The notes: generated from the sequence alone by a model not told the origin. A stretch of 64,000 bases of DNA from Niveibacterium umoris (GCF_014197015.1 NZ_JACIET010000001.1:558001-622000), one strand, 5' to 3'; positions 53,588 through 63,824 are shown, counted from the stretch's first letter. Program-made: numbers and translations.

Positions 53588-55846
53588 ATGCGCATCAACG
53601 CACCGGTAACGAATCGCGAATACGTGCTCGACGATCGCATCATGATCGTGTCGAAGACCGACACCAAAGGTCGGATCACCTATATCAACCGCGACTTTCT
53701 CGATGTGAGTGGCTTCACCGAGGCGGAGCTGATGGGGCAGCCGCACAACATCGTGCGCCACCCTGACATGCCGCCAGAGGCCTTCGAGGATATGTGGAAG
53801 TGCCTGAAGGCGGGTCGTCCCTGGATCGGTCTGGTGAAGAATCGCTGCAAGAACGGCGATCACTACTGGGTCGAAGCGCATGCCACGCCGATTTTCGAGG
53901 GCGACCAGATCGCCGGATACATGTCGGTGCGCCGCAAGGCCAAGGCAGAGCAGATCGCGGCGGCAGAGGCGTTCTATGCCCAGGTGCGCGAAAAGCGCGC
54001 GACGGCGTCGGTACGTGTCGGCCAGGTTGTGGGCAATGGCGTATCCACCTGGCTCGCGAACTGGGCTGATGTGCCGCTGGTGACCAAAGTGTGGGTGGCC
54101 AGTGCCGCGATTGCTGCGCTGTCTGTGTTTGCGGTGTGGCGAGCGGGTGGTGGCACATGGGCGCCCGAGGTGATGGGGTCGCTGGGCGGGGCGGCAATAC
54201 TGCTGGCCTTGATTGCACACTCGGTGTCGCGCCAGCTCAACGACCGGCTGGCGGCCGCAGCGCGCACGGTACAGCGGGTGGCGCAGGGCAATCTCAAGGA
54301 TCAACTGGACGTGGCGCGCAATGACGAGATCGGCCGCCTGGTGCAGTCGGTGGAATCCATGCTGATCCGGCACGGCTTCGACATGGCCGAGACTGACCGC
54401 CTGGTGGTGGAGAGCCTGCGGGTGAAGACCGGGCTGGATAACGTTGCCACCAACGTGATGATTGCCGACCGCGACAACCGCATCATCTACATGAACAAGT
54501 CGCTGGAGCGCACCTTCAACGACGCGATCGACGATTTGCGCAAGACCTTCGGCAGTTTCGACGTGAGCAAACTGATCGGCACTTCGATCGACGTCTTCCA
54601 CAAGAATCCGGCCCACCAGCAGCAATTGCTGGCGCGCCTGAACGGCACGCACAAGGCCATGGTGAAGATCGGCGCGCGAACCTTTGTGCTGACCGTCAAC
54701 CCGGTGGTGGATGAGCGCGGCGCTCGCCTGGGCACCGCGGTGGAATGGCTTGACCGCACTGCGGAACTGGCGATCGAGGGCGAAGTGGCGTGCATGGTGG
54801 AGGGCGTAGCCAACGGCAACTTCGACCACCGCATCGATCTGGCCGACAAGAGCGGCTTCAGCCTGAAACTCTCCGAAGATCTGAACCGGATGGTGGACGT
54901 GACCTCTGGCGGTCTGGCGGCGCTGGCGTCGATCCTGCAGGCGATTTCGCAGGGCGACCTGACCCGCAGCATGGAGGGCGACTACCGGGGCGTATTCGGC
55001 CAGCTGCGTGACGACGCCAACCTGACGGTGGCGCGGCTGCGCGAACTGATGGGCACGATCCAGCAAGCGACCGACGCGGTGAATACCGCCGCTAAGGAAA
55101 TCGCTGCCGGCAACGCCGACCTGTCGTCGCGCACCGAAGAGCAGGCTTCGAGTCTGGAAGAGACCGCGGCGAGCATGGAAGAGCTGAACTCGACGGTGCG
55201 CAACAACGCGCAGACGGCAGCCGATGCCAGTGCGCTCGCAAAACAGTCCGATGCGGTGTCGCAGCGCGGCGGTGAGATGGTGCGGCAGGTGGTGGGCACG
55301 ATGGACGCGATCCAGAAGAGCGCGGCGAAGATCGGCGACATCATTGGCGTGATCGATTCGATCGCCTTCCAGACCAACATTCTCGCGCTCAATGCCGCAG
55401 TGGAGGCGGCGCGGGCAGGCGAGCAGGGCCGCGGCTTCGCCGTAGTGGCCTCGGAAGTGCGCAATCTGGCCCACCGCAGCGCGCAGGCGGCCAAGGAAAT
55501 CAAGGGCCTGATCGAAGAGAGCGAACTCAAGGTGCGCGGCGGTGTGCAGCAGGTGCGCGATGCCGGTTCGACGATCGAAGAGATGGTGACCAACTTCCGC
55601 CAGCTCACCCGGCTTGTGAACGAGATCGCCGGTTCCAGCCGCGAACAGGCCGAGGGCATAGAGCAGGTGGCCTCTGCGGTTACCCAGATGGATGAGGTTA
55701 CCCAGCAGAACGCCGCACTGGTCGAGCAGGCCGCGGCTGCGGCGGAGAGCCTTGAAGACCAGGCGCAATCGTTGAGCGCAGCGGTTTCCACTTTCCGGCT
55801 TACGCCGGCCGGGAGTCATCCGTCCCACGGGCGCGGCAGGCGTTGA
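53588..55846 (+). CDS. Aer-like PAS chemotaxis receptor
   Basis: A receptor of 752 residues. The N-terminal PAS domain (about residues 20-115, [20 protein letters not shown]) resembles Aer, which senses energy state through FAD. A membrane hairpin follows (about 165-212), then HAMP, a second PAS-like domain (about 285-395, [16 protein letters not shown]), another HAMP-like part and the signalling domain (about 480-730). Parts from the second PAS onward are clearly paralogous to the preceding receptor. Unlike that one, it lacks a CheR-docking pentapeptide and ends in a basic tail. Confidence 0.93.
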   Translation: MRINAPVTNREYVLDDRIMIVSKTDTKGRITYINRDFLDVSGFTEAELMGQPHNIVRHPDMPPEAFEDMWKCLKAGRPWIGLVKNRCKNGDHYWVEAHATPIFEGDQIAGYMSVRRKAKAEQIAAAEAFYAQVREKRATASVRVGQVVGNGVSTWLANWADVPLVTKVWVASAAIAALSVFAVWRAGGGTWAPEVMGSLGGAAILLALIAHSVSRQLNDRLAAAARTVQRVAQGNLKDQLDVARNDEIGRLVQSVESMLIRHGFDMAETDRLVVESLRVKTGLDNVATNVMIADRDNRIIYMNKSLERTFNDAIDDLRKTFGSFDVSKLIGTSIDVFHKNPAHQQQLLARLNGTHKAMVKIGARTFVLTVNPVVDERGARLGTAVEWLDRTAELAIEGEVACMVEGVANGNFDHRIDLADKSGFSLKLSEDLNRMVDVTSGGLAALASILQAISQGDLTRSMEGDYRGVFGQLRDDANLTVARLRELMGTIQQATDAVNTAAKEIAAGNADLSSRTEEQASSLEETAASMEELNSTVRNNAQTAADASALAKQSDAVSQRGGEMVRQVVGTMDAIQKSAAKIGDIIGVIDSIAFQTNILALNAAVEAARAGEQGRGFAVVASEVRNLAHRSAQAAKEIKGLIEESELKVRGGVQQVRDAGSTIEEMVTNFRQLTRLVNEIAGSSREQAEGIEQVASAVTQMDEVTQQNAALVEQAAAAAESLEDQAQSLSAAVSTFRLTPAGSHPSHGRGRR

Positions 55847-55879
55847 GGGCATTTGCATGAGCGCAGGAAAGCATCACTG

Positions 55880-56893
55880 ATGAGTGACAAACCGGATTCA
55901 CGAGTTCCGCCCCGCCCGCCGTTGACGGCGCCGCGCACGACGCCACTTGGCGCGACGCCCCGACCCGGCCTCGCGGCCACACGGCCACTCACGCCGACCG
56001 GCACTGTTCCACCGGGTGCCGTGCAGCGCGCGAAGATTGTCGAGACGCTTGGCAAGATCGACGTATCGGGGCGCGAGTTTGCCTTCACCTCGGCCGACTT
56101 CGAGCGGGTGCGTGGTCTGATCTACAAGCACGCCGGCATCGCGCTGTCGCCGATCAAGCAGGACATGGTGTACAGCCGCTTGGCGCGACGTTTGCGGGCC
56201 AAGAGCATGCGCAGCTTCACTGAATATCTCGATGCGCTCGAACGCAACAACGATACGAAGGAATGGGAGGAATTCGTCAACGCGCTGACGACCAATCTCA
56301 CCTCGTTCTTCCGCGAGGCCCACCACTTCGACACGCTGGCCAAGCAGATGCGGGCGATGCCGCCCAAGCAGGTCTTCAAGATCTGGTGCTGCGCAGCGTC
56401 GACGGGCGAAGAGCCATACTCACTTGCGATTACTGCTTGCGAGGCCTACAACTCGCTGACGCCACCGGTGCAGATCATTGCGACCGATCTCGATACCAAT
56501 GTCCTCAAGCATGGCGAACAGGGCATGTACGGCATGGACCGGGTCGAGCGCCTTGAACGGGAGCGCTTGCAGAAGTTCTTCCTGAAAGGCACCGGCGAGC
56601 AGGCCGGCAAGGTGCGCGTGCGGCCGGAACTCCAGCGCCTGCTGAGTTTTCGTCGCCTGAATCTGCTCGAACCGAACTGGCCTGTTCAGGGGCCGTTCGA
56701 CGCGATTTTCTGCCGCAACGTGATGATCTATTTCGACAAGCCGACGCAGTACAAGATCCTGCATCGCTTCGTGCCCTTGCTGAAACCGGAAGGCTTCATG
56801 TACGCCGGCCATTCGGAAAACTTCATGCATGCGGCCGACCTCTTCCGCTCCCTGGGGAGAACGGTGTATGCCCGCGCTGACCAACGGAGCTGA
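55880..56893 (+). CDS. cheR: Chemotaxis protein methyltransferase CheR
   Basis: CheR methylates receptor glutamates using SAM. The protein is 337 residues, with a Pro/Thr-rich N-terminal extension (about residues 4-50) that is not usual, followed by the N-terminal domain (FTSADFERVRGLIYKHAGIA) and the SAM domain (WCCAASTGEEPYSLAI, FDAIFCRNVMIYF). The ATG at 55880 follows a weak ribosome binding site. The cheD start lies 26 bases inside its end. Confidence 0.95.
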   Translation: MSDKPDSRVPPRPPLTAPRTTPLGATPRPGLAATRPLTPTGTVPPGAVQRAKIVETLGKIDVSGREFAFTSADFERVRGLIYKHAGIALSPIKQDMVYSRLARRLRAKSMRSFTEYLDALERNNDTKEWEEFVNALTTNLTSFFREAHHFDTLAKQMRAMPPKQVFKIWCCAASTGEEPYSLAITACEAYNSLTPPVQIIATDLDTNVLKHGEQGMYGMDRVERLERERLQKFFLKGTGEQAGKVRVRPELQRLLSFRRLNLLEPNWPVQGPFDAIFCRNVMIYFDKPTQYKILHRFVPLLKPEGFMYAGHSENFMHAADLFRSLGRTVYARADQRS

Positions 56894-57500
56894 CTTTGAT
56901 CCGCTCGATGCGCACCTTGCGGACAACACCTACTTTGACCGCAACTTCGAGTGCGACGCGGTCAAGGTGCTGCCGGGGGAGTACTACGCGACGACTCGCG
57001 ACATGGCAATCGTCACCGTGCTTGGTTCGTGCGTGGCAGCCTGCATCCGCGATCGCGACAAGCGTATCGGCGGGCTCAACCACTTCATGCTGCCCGATGG
57101 CGGCGAGCGCGGTGTCGTGTCGGAATCCGCACGCTACGGGGCGTTTGCAATGGAAGTGCTGATCAACCGGCTGCTCGGCATGGGCGCGCGCCGTACCAGC
57201 CTGGAAGCCAAGGTGTTTGGCGGCGGGCGGGTGATGGCGGCGCTGACCGGATCCAACGTGGGCGACCGAAACGCGGCCTTCGTGCTGGACTATCTCAAGC
57301 TCGAGCGCATTCCTGTCGTCGCGCAGGATCTGCTGGATGTGTATCCGCGCAAGGTCTATTTCTTTCCGGTCAGTGGCCGGGTGATGGTGAAGAAGCTGGT
57401 GGATCTGCGTAACGAAACCCTCATCGACCGTGAGCGCGCGTACCGCGAGCGCCTCACGCATGCGCCGCGTCACAGCGGCGATGTCGAGCTGTTCGACTAA
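56868..57500 (+). CDS. cheD: Chemoreceptor glutamine deamidase CheD
   Basis: CheD deamidates receptor glutamines to glutamates and in some bacteria helps CheC. The protein is 210 residues. The catalytic Cys-His pair is in VTVLGSCVAACIRD and GGLNHFMLP, followed by KVFGGGRVM. The C-terminus is SGDVELFD, nearly the same as the end of the receptor-like protein at 46339-47505. GGGGAGAA precedes the ATG at 56868, inside the end of cheR. Confidence 0.95.
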   Translation: MPALTNGADFDPLDAHLADNTYFDRNFECDAVKVLPGEYYATTRDMAIVTVLGSCVAACIRDRDKRIGGLNHFMLPDGGERGVVSESARYGAFAMEVLINRLLGMGARRTSLEAKVFGGGRVMAALTGSNVGDRNAAFVLDYLKLERIPVVAQDLLDVYPRKVYFFPVSGRVMVKKLVDLRNETLIDRERAYRERLTHAPRHSGDVELFD

Positions 57501-57512
57501 GGCGAGACGATC

Positions 57513-58601
57513 ATGGCCATTCGCGTACTCGTGGTGGACGATTCGGCGGTGATGCGATCGGTGTTGTCCGAGATCATCAACCAGGCTGACGACATGGAAG
57601 TGGTGGGCACGGCGACCGATCCGATCGTCGCGCGCGAAATGATCAAACAACTCAATCCCGATGTCCTCACGCTGGACATCGAGATGCCCAAGATGGACGG
57701 GCTTGAGTTCCTCGACAAACTGATGCGACTGCGTCCGACGCCGGTGATCATGATTTCGACCCTGACTGAACGCGGCTCCGATGTGACTTTCCGTGCGCTT
57801 GAACTGGGTGCGGTCGACTTCGTCACCAAACCCAAGCTCAATTCTGCGCAAGGCATCAAGGTTTATTCGGATGAGATCTGCGACAAGATCCGCGCAGCGC
57901 ATCTGGCGCGCTTGCGCTCACCAAGCAAATTCGCGGCCGCCGCCCCGACACCTGGCGCGGCGACGGGTGCCGGCAGCGCAGTCAGCGGGCCGCCCATCGA
58001 CGCCGCGGTGCTGCGTGACCGCCTGGTGCTGATTGGCGCATCCACAGGCGGCACCGAAGCCATCAAGGAGGTGCTGACGCGATTCCCGGAGCAGATGCCC
58101 GGCATCCTGATCGTGCAGCACATGCCCGAAATGTTCACCGGCTCGTTCGCCAAGCGGCTGGACGGCCTCTGCAAGATCCATGTCAAGGAAGCGGAGGACG
58201 GCGAAAAGGTGCTGCCGGGTACCGCGTATCTGGCCCCGGGGCATTCGCATCTGCTGGTGAAGAAAAGCGGCGGGCTCTACGTCTGCGAATTGTCGAAGGC
58301 GGATCCGGTGAATCGCCACCGGCCGTCGGTCGATGTGCTGTTCCATTCGGCTGCGCGCCATGTCGGCAGTAGCGGCGTCGGCGTGATCCTTACCGGCATG
58401 GGCAAGGACGGCGCACAAGGCATGCTGGCGATGAAGCAGGCCGGCTGCTGGAACATCGGCCAGGATCAGGAAAGCTGCGTCGTCTATGGCATGCCACGCG
58501 AGGCGGCACAGATTGGCGCAGTGGATGAGGTAGCCCCCTTGAACGAGGTCGCGCAGCGGGTGGTGGCGCGACTCAAGCAGCCCGCGCGGCGCGGCGCATG
58601 A
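57513..58601 (+). CDS. cheB: Chemotaxis response regulator methylesterase CheB
   Basis: CheB removes methyl groups from receptors when phosphorylated. The protein is 362 residues: a receiver domain ([14 protein letters not shown]; phospho-acceptor in [12 protein letters not shown]; Lys in FVTKPKL), an Ala/Pro linker, and the methylesterase domain with Ser ([12 protein letters not shown]), His ([13 protein letters not shown]) and Asp ([10 protein letters not shown]). It starts 12 bases after cheD. A STAS gene follows. Confidence 0.97.
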   Translation: MAIRVLVVDDSAVMRSVLSEIINQADDMEVVGTATDPIVAREMIKQLNPDVLTLDIEMPKMDGLEFLDKLMRLRPTPVIMISTLTERGSDVTFRALELGAVDFVTKPKLNSAQGIKVYSDEICDKIRAAHLARLRSPSKFAAAAPTPGAATGAGSAVSGPPIDAAVLRDRLVLIGASTGGTEAIKEVLTRFPEQMPGILIVQHMPEMFTGSFAKRLDGLCKIHVKEAEDGEKVLPGTAYLAPGHSHLLVKKSGGLYVCELSKADPVNRHRPSVDVLFHSAARHVGSSGVGVILTGMGKDGAQGMLAMKQAGCWNIGQDQESCVVYGMPREAAQIGAVDEVAPLNEVAQRVVARLKQPARRGA

Positions 58602-58629
58602 GCAGGACAACGACACGAAGGAGCATCAA

Positions 58630-58935
58630 ATGGACGCAAGCGTGACGACGAACGATGGCAAGGGCCTGCTGAAACTTTCCGGCCGCTTTGATTTCAATGC
58701 CCACCGCGAGTTTCGCGAGGGGCTCGACAAGCTCGTCGGTCTGCAAGGGGTCAGCGGCTTCACCGTGGACCTGGCCGACGTGAGCTATCTCGACAGCTCC
58801 GCGCTGGGCATGCTTCTGCTGCTGCGTGACAAGGCGAAACAGGCGAACAAGGTCGTCACGCTCACTGGCGTCAAGGGCAGTGTGCAGCAGGTGCTGGAGA
58901 TCGCGAACTTCGCAAAGATGTTCACGATCGCGTGA
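58630..58935 (+). CDS. STAS domain protein (anti-sigma factor antagonist-like)
   Basis: A 101-residue single STAS domain, like SpoIIAA or RsbV. The phosphorylatable serine region is YLDSSALGMLLLLRD, and the domain otherwise has normal length. No partner anti-sigma kinase is encoded nearby. It is the last gene of the chemotaxis block, with its own good ribosome binding site (AAGGAG). It could regulate a sigma factor or act in a partner switch with the chemotaxis proteins; this is open. Confidence 0.9.
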   Translation: MDASVTTNDGKGLLKLSGRFDFNAHREFREGLDKLVGLQGVSGFTVDLADVSYLDSSALGMLLLLRDKAKQANKVVTLTGVKGSVQQVLEIANFAKMFTIA

Positions 58936-59001
58936 TTGAAAAGCAGGGCGCAGGGAATGGGGCGTTCCCGTCCCTGTGTGATCGCTCACCGCGCCTGATC
59001 G

Positions 59002-60690
59002 CTACACCGCTTCCCAGTGTTCGATCAGCAACTGCAGCGATGCATTTCCCTTGTACTCGTTGGTGGCAAGGCGGAAGGCGGCACGCAGGCGATCCGGCGC
59101 GGGGTCGGCGTGGCGGAAACGGATCGCTTCGTAGCGTTCGCTGCCGCGCCGCAGCGTGAGTTTCACATGCGCGTCCTTGAGAAGTCGTTGTGACTCGACT
59201 TCGAAGGCGTCTGCGAACAGCGGCGCCGGGAACCCCTGGCCCCAGATTTCGCGCTCGATCAACCGCGCCGCTTCGAGCGACATTTCGTGCGGCGACAACG
59301 CGCCGTCGGTTTCCAGACTGGGGTTGAGTGCGCCGTCGTCGGCCAGCGCCTGCACAACCGCATCGAAGCCGGCGGCGAAACGTGCGAAATCGGCTTCGCG
59401 GATCAGCACGCCGGCAGCCATCGCGTGGCCGCCGAAGGTGAGGATCAGATCGGGCTGACGCTTGCTGAGCAGATCGAGTGCATCGCGCAGATGCACACCG
59501 GCGACGGAACGGCCTGATCCCTTGATTTGCCCGTCATCACTGCGTGCGAAGGCGATCACCGGTCGGTGCAGGCGTTCCTTGACGCGGCCAGCGACGATGC
59601 CGACCACCCCCTGGTGCCAGTCCGGATCGAACAGCGCGACGCCATGGGCGGCCGTGTCGCCGAGCGCGTCGAGCATCACCTCGGCGCTCGCCTGCATGTC
59701 TTCCTCGATGCTGCGGCGTTCCTGATTCATGCGATCGAGTTCGCGCGCAAGGTGGAGCGCGCGCACCGGATCGTCCGTAATCAGGCATTCGATGCCGAGC
59801 GACATGTCGGCGAGGCGCCCGGCGGCATTGAGGCGCGGGCCGAGGCCGAAACCCAGATCGAAGGTGCTCGCCTTCATCGGGTCGCGCGATGCGGCCGCGA
59901 AGAGCGCCCGCACACCGGGCTGCATCTTGCCGGCCCGCATGCGCGAGAGCCCTTGATGCACCAGGATGCGGTTGTTCTGATCGAGCTTGACCACATCCGC
60001 CACCGTGCCGAGAGCAACCAGATCGAGCAGGTCGGCCAGCTTGGGTTCTTCGCGGTCGGCGAACCAGTTGCGCTGGCGCAATTCGGCACGCAGGGCCAGC
60101 ATCGTGTAGAACATGACGCCGACGCCGGCAATGTTCTTGCTGGCGAAGCTGCAGCCGGGCTGATTCGGATTCACGATCACGTCGGCGTCGGGCAGGGTGT
60201 CGCCAGGCAGGTGGTGGTCGGTGATCAGGGTCGTGATGCCGGCCGCGCGCGCGGCAGCAACGCCCTCGACGCTGGCGATGCCGTTATCGACCGTGATCAG
60301 CAAGGCTGGCTTGCGTTCGGCCGCGAGTGCGACGATTGCCGGCGTGAGCCCGTAGCCGAACTTGAATCGGTTCGGCACCAGGTAATCCACCGTACCGCCA
60401 AAGGCGCGCAGGGCGCGGATACCGACTGCACAGGCGGTCGCCCCGTCGCAGTCGTAGTCCGCCACGATGAGCATCGGCGCCTTTGCGGCGAGCGTGTCGG
60501 CAAGCAGGGTCGCCGCCGCCTGAATGCCCTTCAGCCCCTCGGGCGGCAGCAGGGCGCTCAGGGCGTAATCGAGTTCTTCCTTGCGCGACACGCCACGCGC
60601 GGCGTAAAGCCGCGCAAGCAAGGGTGGCAGCCCGGCGTCAGTGAGCCGACGCACCGGCGTCTCAGGGCATTGGCGATGGTTCAGCTGCAT
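59002..60690 (-). CDS. recJ: Single-stranded-DNA-specific exonuclease RecJ
   Basis: RecJ is a 5'-3' exonuclease in recombination and mismatch repair. The protein is 562 residues. DHH-family motifs are visible: IVADYDCDGATA, LLITVDNGIAS, ITDHHLPGD, GTVADVV and the DHHA1 region FGGHAMAAGVLI. The C-terminal OB fold begins near residue 440. The start at 60690 overlaps the stop of the upstream RpfE-like gene. Confidence 0.96.
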   Translation of the reverse strand: MQLNHRQCPETPVRRLTDAGLPPLLARLYAARGVSRKEELDYALSALLPPEGLKGIQAAATLLADTLAAKAPMLIVADYDCDGATACAVGIRALRAFGGTVDYLVPNRFKFGYGLTPAIVALAAERKPALLITVDNGIASVEGVAAARAAGITTLITDHHLPGDTLPDADVIVNPNQPGCSFASKNIAGVGVMFYTMLALRAELRQRNWFADREEPKLADLLDLVALGTVADVVKLDQNNRILVHQGLSRMRAGKMQPGVRALFAAASRDPMKASTFDLGFGLGPRLNAAGRLADMSLGIECLITDDPVRALHLARELDRMNQERRSIEEDMQASAEVMLDALGDTAAHGVALFDPDWHQGVVGIVAGRVKERLHRPVIAFARSDDGQIKGSGRSVAGVHLRDALDLLSKRQPDLILTFGGHAMAAGVLIREADFARFAAGFDAVVQALADDGALNPSLETDGALSPHEMSLEAARLIEREIWGQGFPAPLFADAFEVESQRLLKDAHVKLTLRRGSERYEAIRFRHADPAPDRLRAAFRLATNEYKGNASLQLLIEHWEAV

Positions 60691-61715
60691 CAGGATGCGT
60701 TGGGCAGGGGCGCGAGCAGTAACTCTGGCGACTTCGGCTTGAGCCAGAATGCCCACGAGGGCGTAGCGACCGCCAGTTCGATGCCGCTGCGCTCGCCCGG
60801 CGCGGTGATCCGTGCCTGTTTGATTTCGCGGCGCTGCATCTGAGCCGCGAGCGGGGCGAAAAGCTGGGCTTCGAGCACGATCAGGGCGTCGAGCCAGCGT
60901 GTGGTATCGCGGAAGCGCGCAGGCGCATCCAGTGCATCGATCAGCAAGAGGCTGTCGCCGTCAGCCGGCGTCGTCGCGAATTCGGTCAGCGGCGCGGCGT
61001 CCTTGCCGGCGAGGCGTGCAAGGCCCGATCCGACAGGGTTGTCGCTGAACACGCGGGCTGCAGTGCTCTTCGCCTCGCCTTCGAGCGGGCCTTCGCCCCA
61101 GAACCAGAGGCTGTTGACGAGACGGCTGCCCGTGTTTTCGCGTGCGCGATTGACCGGGTGATCGTGCAGTGAAACCTGCACCTCGTTCACGATGCGGCCC
61201 CAGCGTTTCGTGTCATCGCCTTCCGGCAGGAACAGCGCTACCGGGCGGCCAGCGACGTCGAGCAGGTCACTGAACCTTACCTGTGCCGGCTCACGCAGCT
61301 TCAGATAGCCGCGTTCGGGCGTGACCAGGGTGAAGTCACCGACGTCTTTCAGGGCCACACGCAGCGCGCTACCGAGGGCGACGGTTTCGTCCTGCGACAG
61401 GGCGAGTGTGCGCGGGTCGGTCAGGATCATCTGGTCGCGTGCGAAATGCAGGCCGACCGGGTCGGCACACAGCCAGATTTCGCCGGCTTGCGGCAGCGGC
61501 AGGCCTGCCTCGCCAGCACGACGTAACACGGCTGTGCCCGCCTTCTGCATACCGAAGGTGCTGGCGAATGCGCGGGTGCTGGTGCTGGTCGTGCCGGTAC
61601 TCAGGCGCGAATGGCCGACCAGCCATGAAAGTCCGGGGAGCGAAATGCTGCGCAGCGCCGAGATGGCGTCGGGCGCTTCGTAACGGAGTCCGGGCAGGAC
61701 GATTGTGGCGTGCAT
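60690..61715 (-). CDS. RpfE-like conserved protein
   Basis: A 341-residue cytoplasmic protein that resembles the RpfE-type regulatory proteins found beside recJ in Xanthomonas and in betaproteobacteria; some databases call it phosphoglycerate mutase-like. The conserved segment NSLWFWGEGPLE is visible, and TPERGYLKL and WGRIVNEVQVSLHDHPVN precede it. No catalytic serine or metal motif of real phosphoglycerate mutases is obvious. The stop overlaps the recJ start (TGATG), so the genes are coupled. The function is unknown. Confidence 0.8.
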   Translation of the reverse strand: MHATIVLPGLRYEAPDAISALRSISLPGLSWLVGHSRLSTGTTSTSTRAFASTFGMQKAGTAVLRRAGEAGLPLPQAGEIWLCADPVGLHFARDQMILTDPRTLALSQDETVALGSALRVALKDVGDFTLVTPERGYLKLREPAQVRFSDLLDVAGRPVALFLPEGDDTKRWGRIVNEVQVSLHDHPVNRARENTGSRLVNSLWFWGEGPLEGEAKSTAARVFSDNPVGSGLARLAGKDAAPLTEFATTPADGDSLLLIDALDAPARFRDTTRWLDALIVLEAQLFAPLAAQMQRREIKQARITAPGERSGIELAVATPSWAFWLKPKSPELLLAPLPNAS

Positions 61716-61777
61716 AAGCTCATTCAGATCAAGGACTTCCCGCGGGGCGGACGGCCGAGTGTAACATGCGTCGAAGT

Positions 61778-61807
61778 AAGGCCTTCGCCCGTTTGGGCGG
61801 AGGCCTT
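61778..61807. repeat. Inverted repeat between the RpfE-like gene and lolC
   Basis: AAGGCC-TT-CGCCC pairs with GGGCG-GA-GGCCTT around GTTT, a strong hairpin with one internal mismatch. It lies in the divergent intergenic region and has no U-tract. Confidence 0.5.
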
Positions 61808-61874
61808 GCGCTTGAATCAACCTTGCCAATTCCCGCGCGTAATGCATGCGGCGGGTATGAGCTGACCGGTGCCG

Positions 61875-63128
61875 ATGAACTACGAACTCCTGATCGGGCT
61901 GCGCTATGTGCGGGCCCGGCGCCGCGCAGCGGGCCGCAACAGTTTCATCTCTTTCATCTCGATGGTATCGATGCTCGGCATCGCGCTCGGTGTTGCGGCG
62001 CTGATCGTGGTGCTGTCGGTGATGAACGGCTTCCAGCGCGAGTTGCGTACCCGCATCCTGGGCGTCGCTGCACATGCGCAGGTCGTCGCCTACGAGGGTG
62101 ACCTGCAGAACTGGCAAGAGGCGGCGAAGATCGCGGCGGCTTACCCCGGTGTCAAGGCGGTTGCGCCCTTCGTACAGCAGCAGGGCATGCTGTCGCTGGG
62201 GGAATCGGTACGCGGCACGCTGGTACGTGGCGTGCTGCCTGACGCGGAAGACCGCGTCGCGGACTTTGCCAAGAACATGAAGGCCGGGAAGCTGACCGAT
62301 CTGAAACCCGGCGAGTTCGGCATCATCCTCGGCGCGGAACTGGCCAAGGCAATGGGCGTGATGCCCGGCGAGAAGGTGACGCTGATTGCGCCGACCGGGC
62401 TGGTGACGCCGGCCGCGATCCTGCCGCGGCTCAAGCAGTTCACGGTGGTCGGCGTGTTCGAGGTCGGCATGTACGAGTACGACGTCGGGCTTGCGCTGAT
62501 CCACATGCAAGATGCGCAGACGCTTTACCGGATGGGCGAAGGCGTTTCCGGCGTCCGGCTCGCGCTCAATGACCTGTATGCCGCGCCGGCCGTGGCGCGC
62601 GGCCTGCTGAGCAAGCTTGATCCGAGCATCGGCGTGTCGGACTGGACGCGCAGCCATGCCAACTTCTTCCGCGCGGTGCAGATCGAGAAGAACGTGATGT
62701 TCATCATCCTCTCGCTGATCGTTGCAGTGGCGGCGTTCAATATCGTCTCGACGCTGGTCATGGCGGTGCAGGACAAGCAGGCGGATATTGCGATCCTGCG
62801 CACGCTCGGCGCGTCACCCAAGTCGATCATGACGATCTTCGTCATCCAGGGCGCAATCATGGGCTTGATCGGGCTGGGCATCGGCGTCACCGGCGGCGTG
62901 CTGCTGGCGCTCAACGTGGGTGTGGTGGTGCCGGCCATCGAGCATGCCTTCGGCGTGCAGTTCCTCGCCAAGGATGTCTATTTCATTTCCGAGTTGCCCT
63001 CGCAATTGCTGTGGAGCGATGTGATCACGATTACCGTGCTGGCCTTCTCGGTCACGCTGTTTGCGACGCTGTACCCGAGCTGGCGTGCGGCGCGGACCAA
63101 TCCTGCGGAGGCGCTGCGCTATGAGTGA
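61875..63128 (+). CDS. lolC: Lipoprotein-releasing ABC transporter permease LolC/LolE
   Basis: The inner-membrane subunit of the LolCDE complex that releases lipoproteins to LolA. The protein is 417 residues with one N-terminal membrane helix (about residues 25-50), a large periplasmic domain, and three C-terminal helices. The family motif is visible in [20 protein letters not shown] and [19 protein letters not shown]. Only one permease gene is present here, so it may be a LolF-like subunit that acts as a homodimer or have a partner elsewhere. It overlaps lolD by eight bases. Confidence 0.94.
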   Translation: MNYELLIGLRYVRARRRAAGRNSFISFISMVSMLGIALGVAALIVVLSVMNGFQRELRTRILGVAAHAQVVAYEGDLQNWQEAAKIAAAYPGVKAVAPFVQQQGMLSLGESVRGTLVRGVLPDAEDRVADFAKNMKAGKLTDLKPGEFGIILGAELAKAMGVMPGEKVTLIAPTGLVTPAAILPRLKQFTVVGVFEVGMYEYDVGLALIHMQDAQTLYRMGEGVSGVRLALNDLYAAPAVARGLLSKLDPSIGVSDWTRSHANFFRAVQIEKNVMFIILSLIVAVAAFNIVSTLVMAVQDKQADIAILRTLGASPKSIMTIFVIQGAIMGLIGLGIGVTGGVLLALNVGVVVPAIEHAFGVQFLAKDVYFISELPSQLLWSDVITITVLAFSVTLFATLYPSWRAARTNPAEALRYE

Positions 63129-63804
63129 TCAGGAAGTGCTCGCCTGTACGGGGCTTGGGCGCCAGTACGGCGACGGCCCCGGCGCGGTCGTGGTGCTCGA
63201 TGGCGTCGCGCTGAGCGTGGCGCGTGGCGAAAGCGTGGCGATCGTCGGCGCATCGGGTTCCGGCAAGAGCACGCTGCTGCATCTGCTTGGCGGACTCGAT
63301 CGTCCGACATCGGGGGCCGTGCGCCTGCTTGGCCGTGACTTCTCGACCCTGTCTGAATCCGAACGCGGTCACCTGCGCAATGCCTCGCTCGGCTTCGTTT
63401 ACCAGTTCCACCACCTGTTGCCGGAATTCTCCGCGCAGGAGAACGTGGCCATGCCCTTGCTGATCCGCCGCATGCCGCGCGCTCAAGCACTGGAGAAGGC
63501 CGCGGCGCTGCTCGAATCGGTTGGTCTTGGGCACCGGCTGACCCATTCGCCGGGCGAATTGTCAGGCGGCGAGCGTCAGCGCGCCGCGATCGCGCGTGCG
63601 CTGGTGACCGAGCCTGCCTGCCTGCTGGCCGATGAGCCGACGGGCAACCTGGATCGCCACACCGCAGAGACCGTGTTTGACGTGATGCTCGCGCTGCGCC
63701 AGCGCATCGGCACCGCAGTGGTCATCGTTACCCATGATCCGGGGCTGGCCGCGCGCGCCGATCGCCGCCTGCAACTGAAGGACGGCGTACTGAGCGACGC
63801 CTGA
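63121..63804 (+). CDS. lolD: Lipoprotein-releasing system ATPase LolD
   Basis: The ATPase of LolCDE, 227 residues. Walker A is [10 protein letters not shown], the LolD-specific Q-loop region is [21 protein letters not shown], the signature is LSGGERQR, and Walker B is [11 protein letters not shown]. The ATG at 63121 lies eight bases before the lolC stop. Confidence 0.96.
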   Translation: MSDQEVLACTGLGRQYGDGPGAVVVLDGVALSVARGESVAIVGASGSGKSTLLHLLGGLDRPTSGAVRLLGRDFSTLSESERGHLRNASLGFVYQFHHLLPEFSAQENVAMPLLIRRMPRAQALEKAAALLESVGLGHRLTHSPGELSGGERQRAAIARALVTEPACLLADEPTGNLDRHTAETVFDVMLALRQRIGTAVVIVTHDPGLAARADRRLQLKDGVLSDA

Positions 63805-63824
63805 CCAGCGATCGCCGCAGCCAT

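Noticed and set aside
53555-55858. A 767-codon open frame on the minus strand
   Set aside because: It lies antisense to the Aer-like receptor over its whole length, has no family sequence and is explained by the codon bias of a GC-rich gene.
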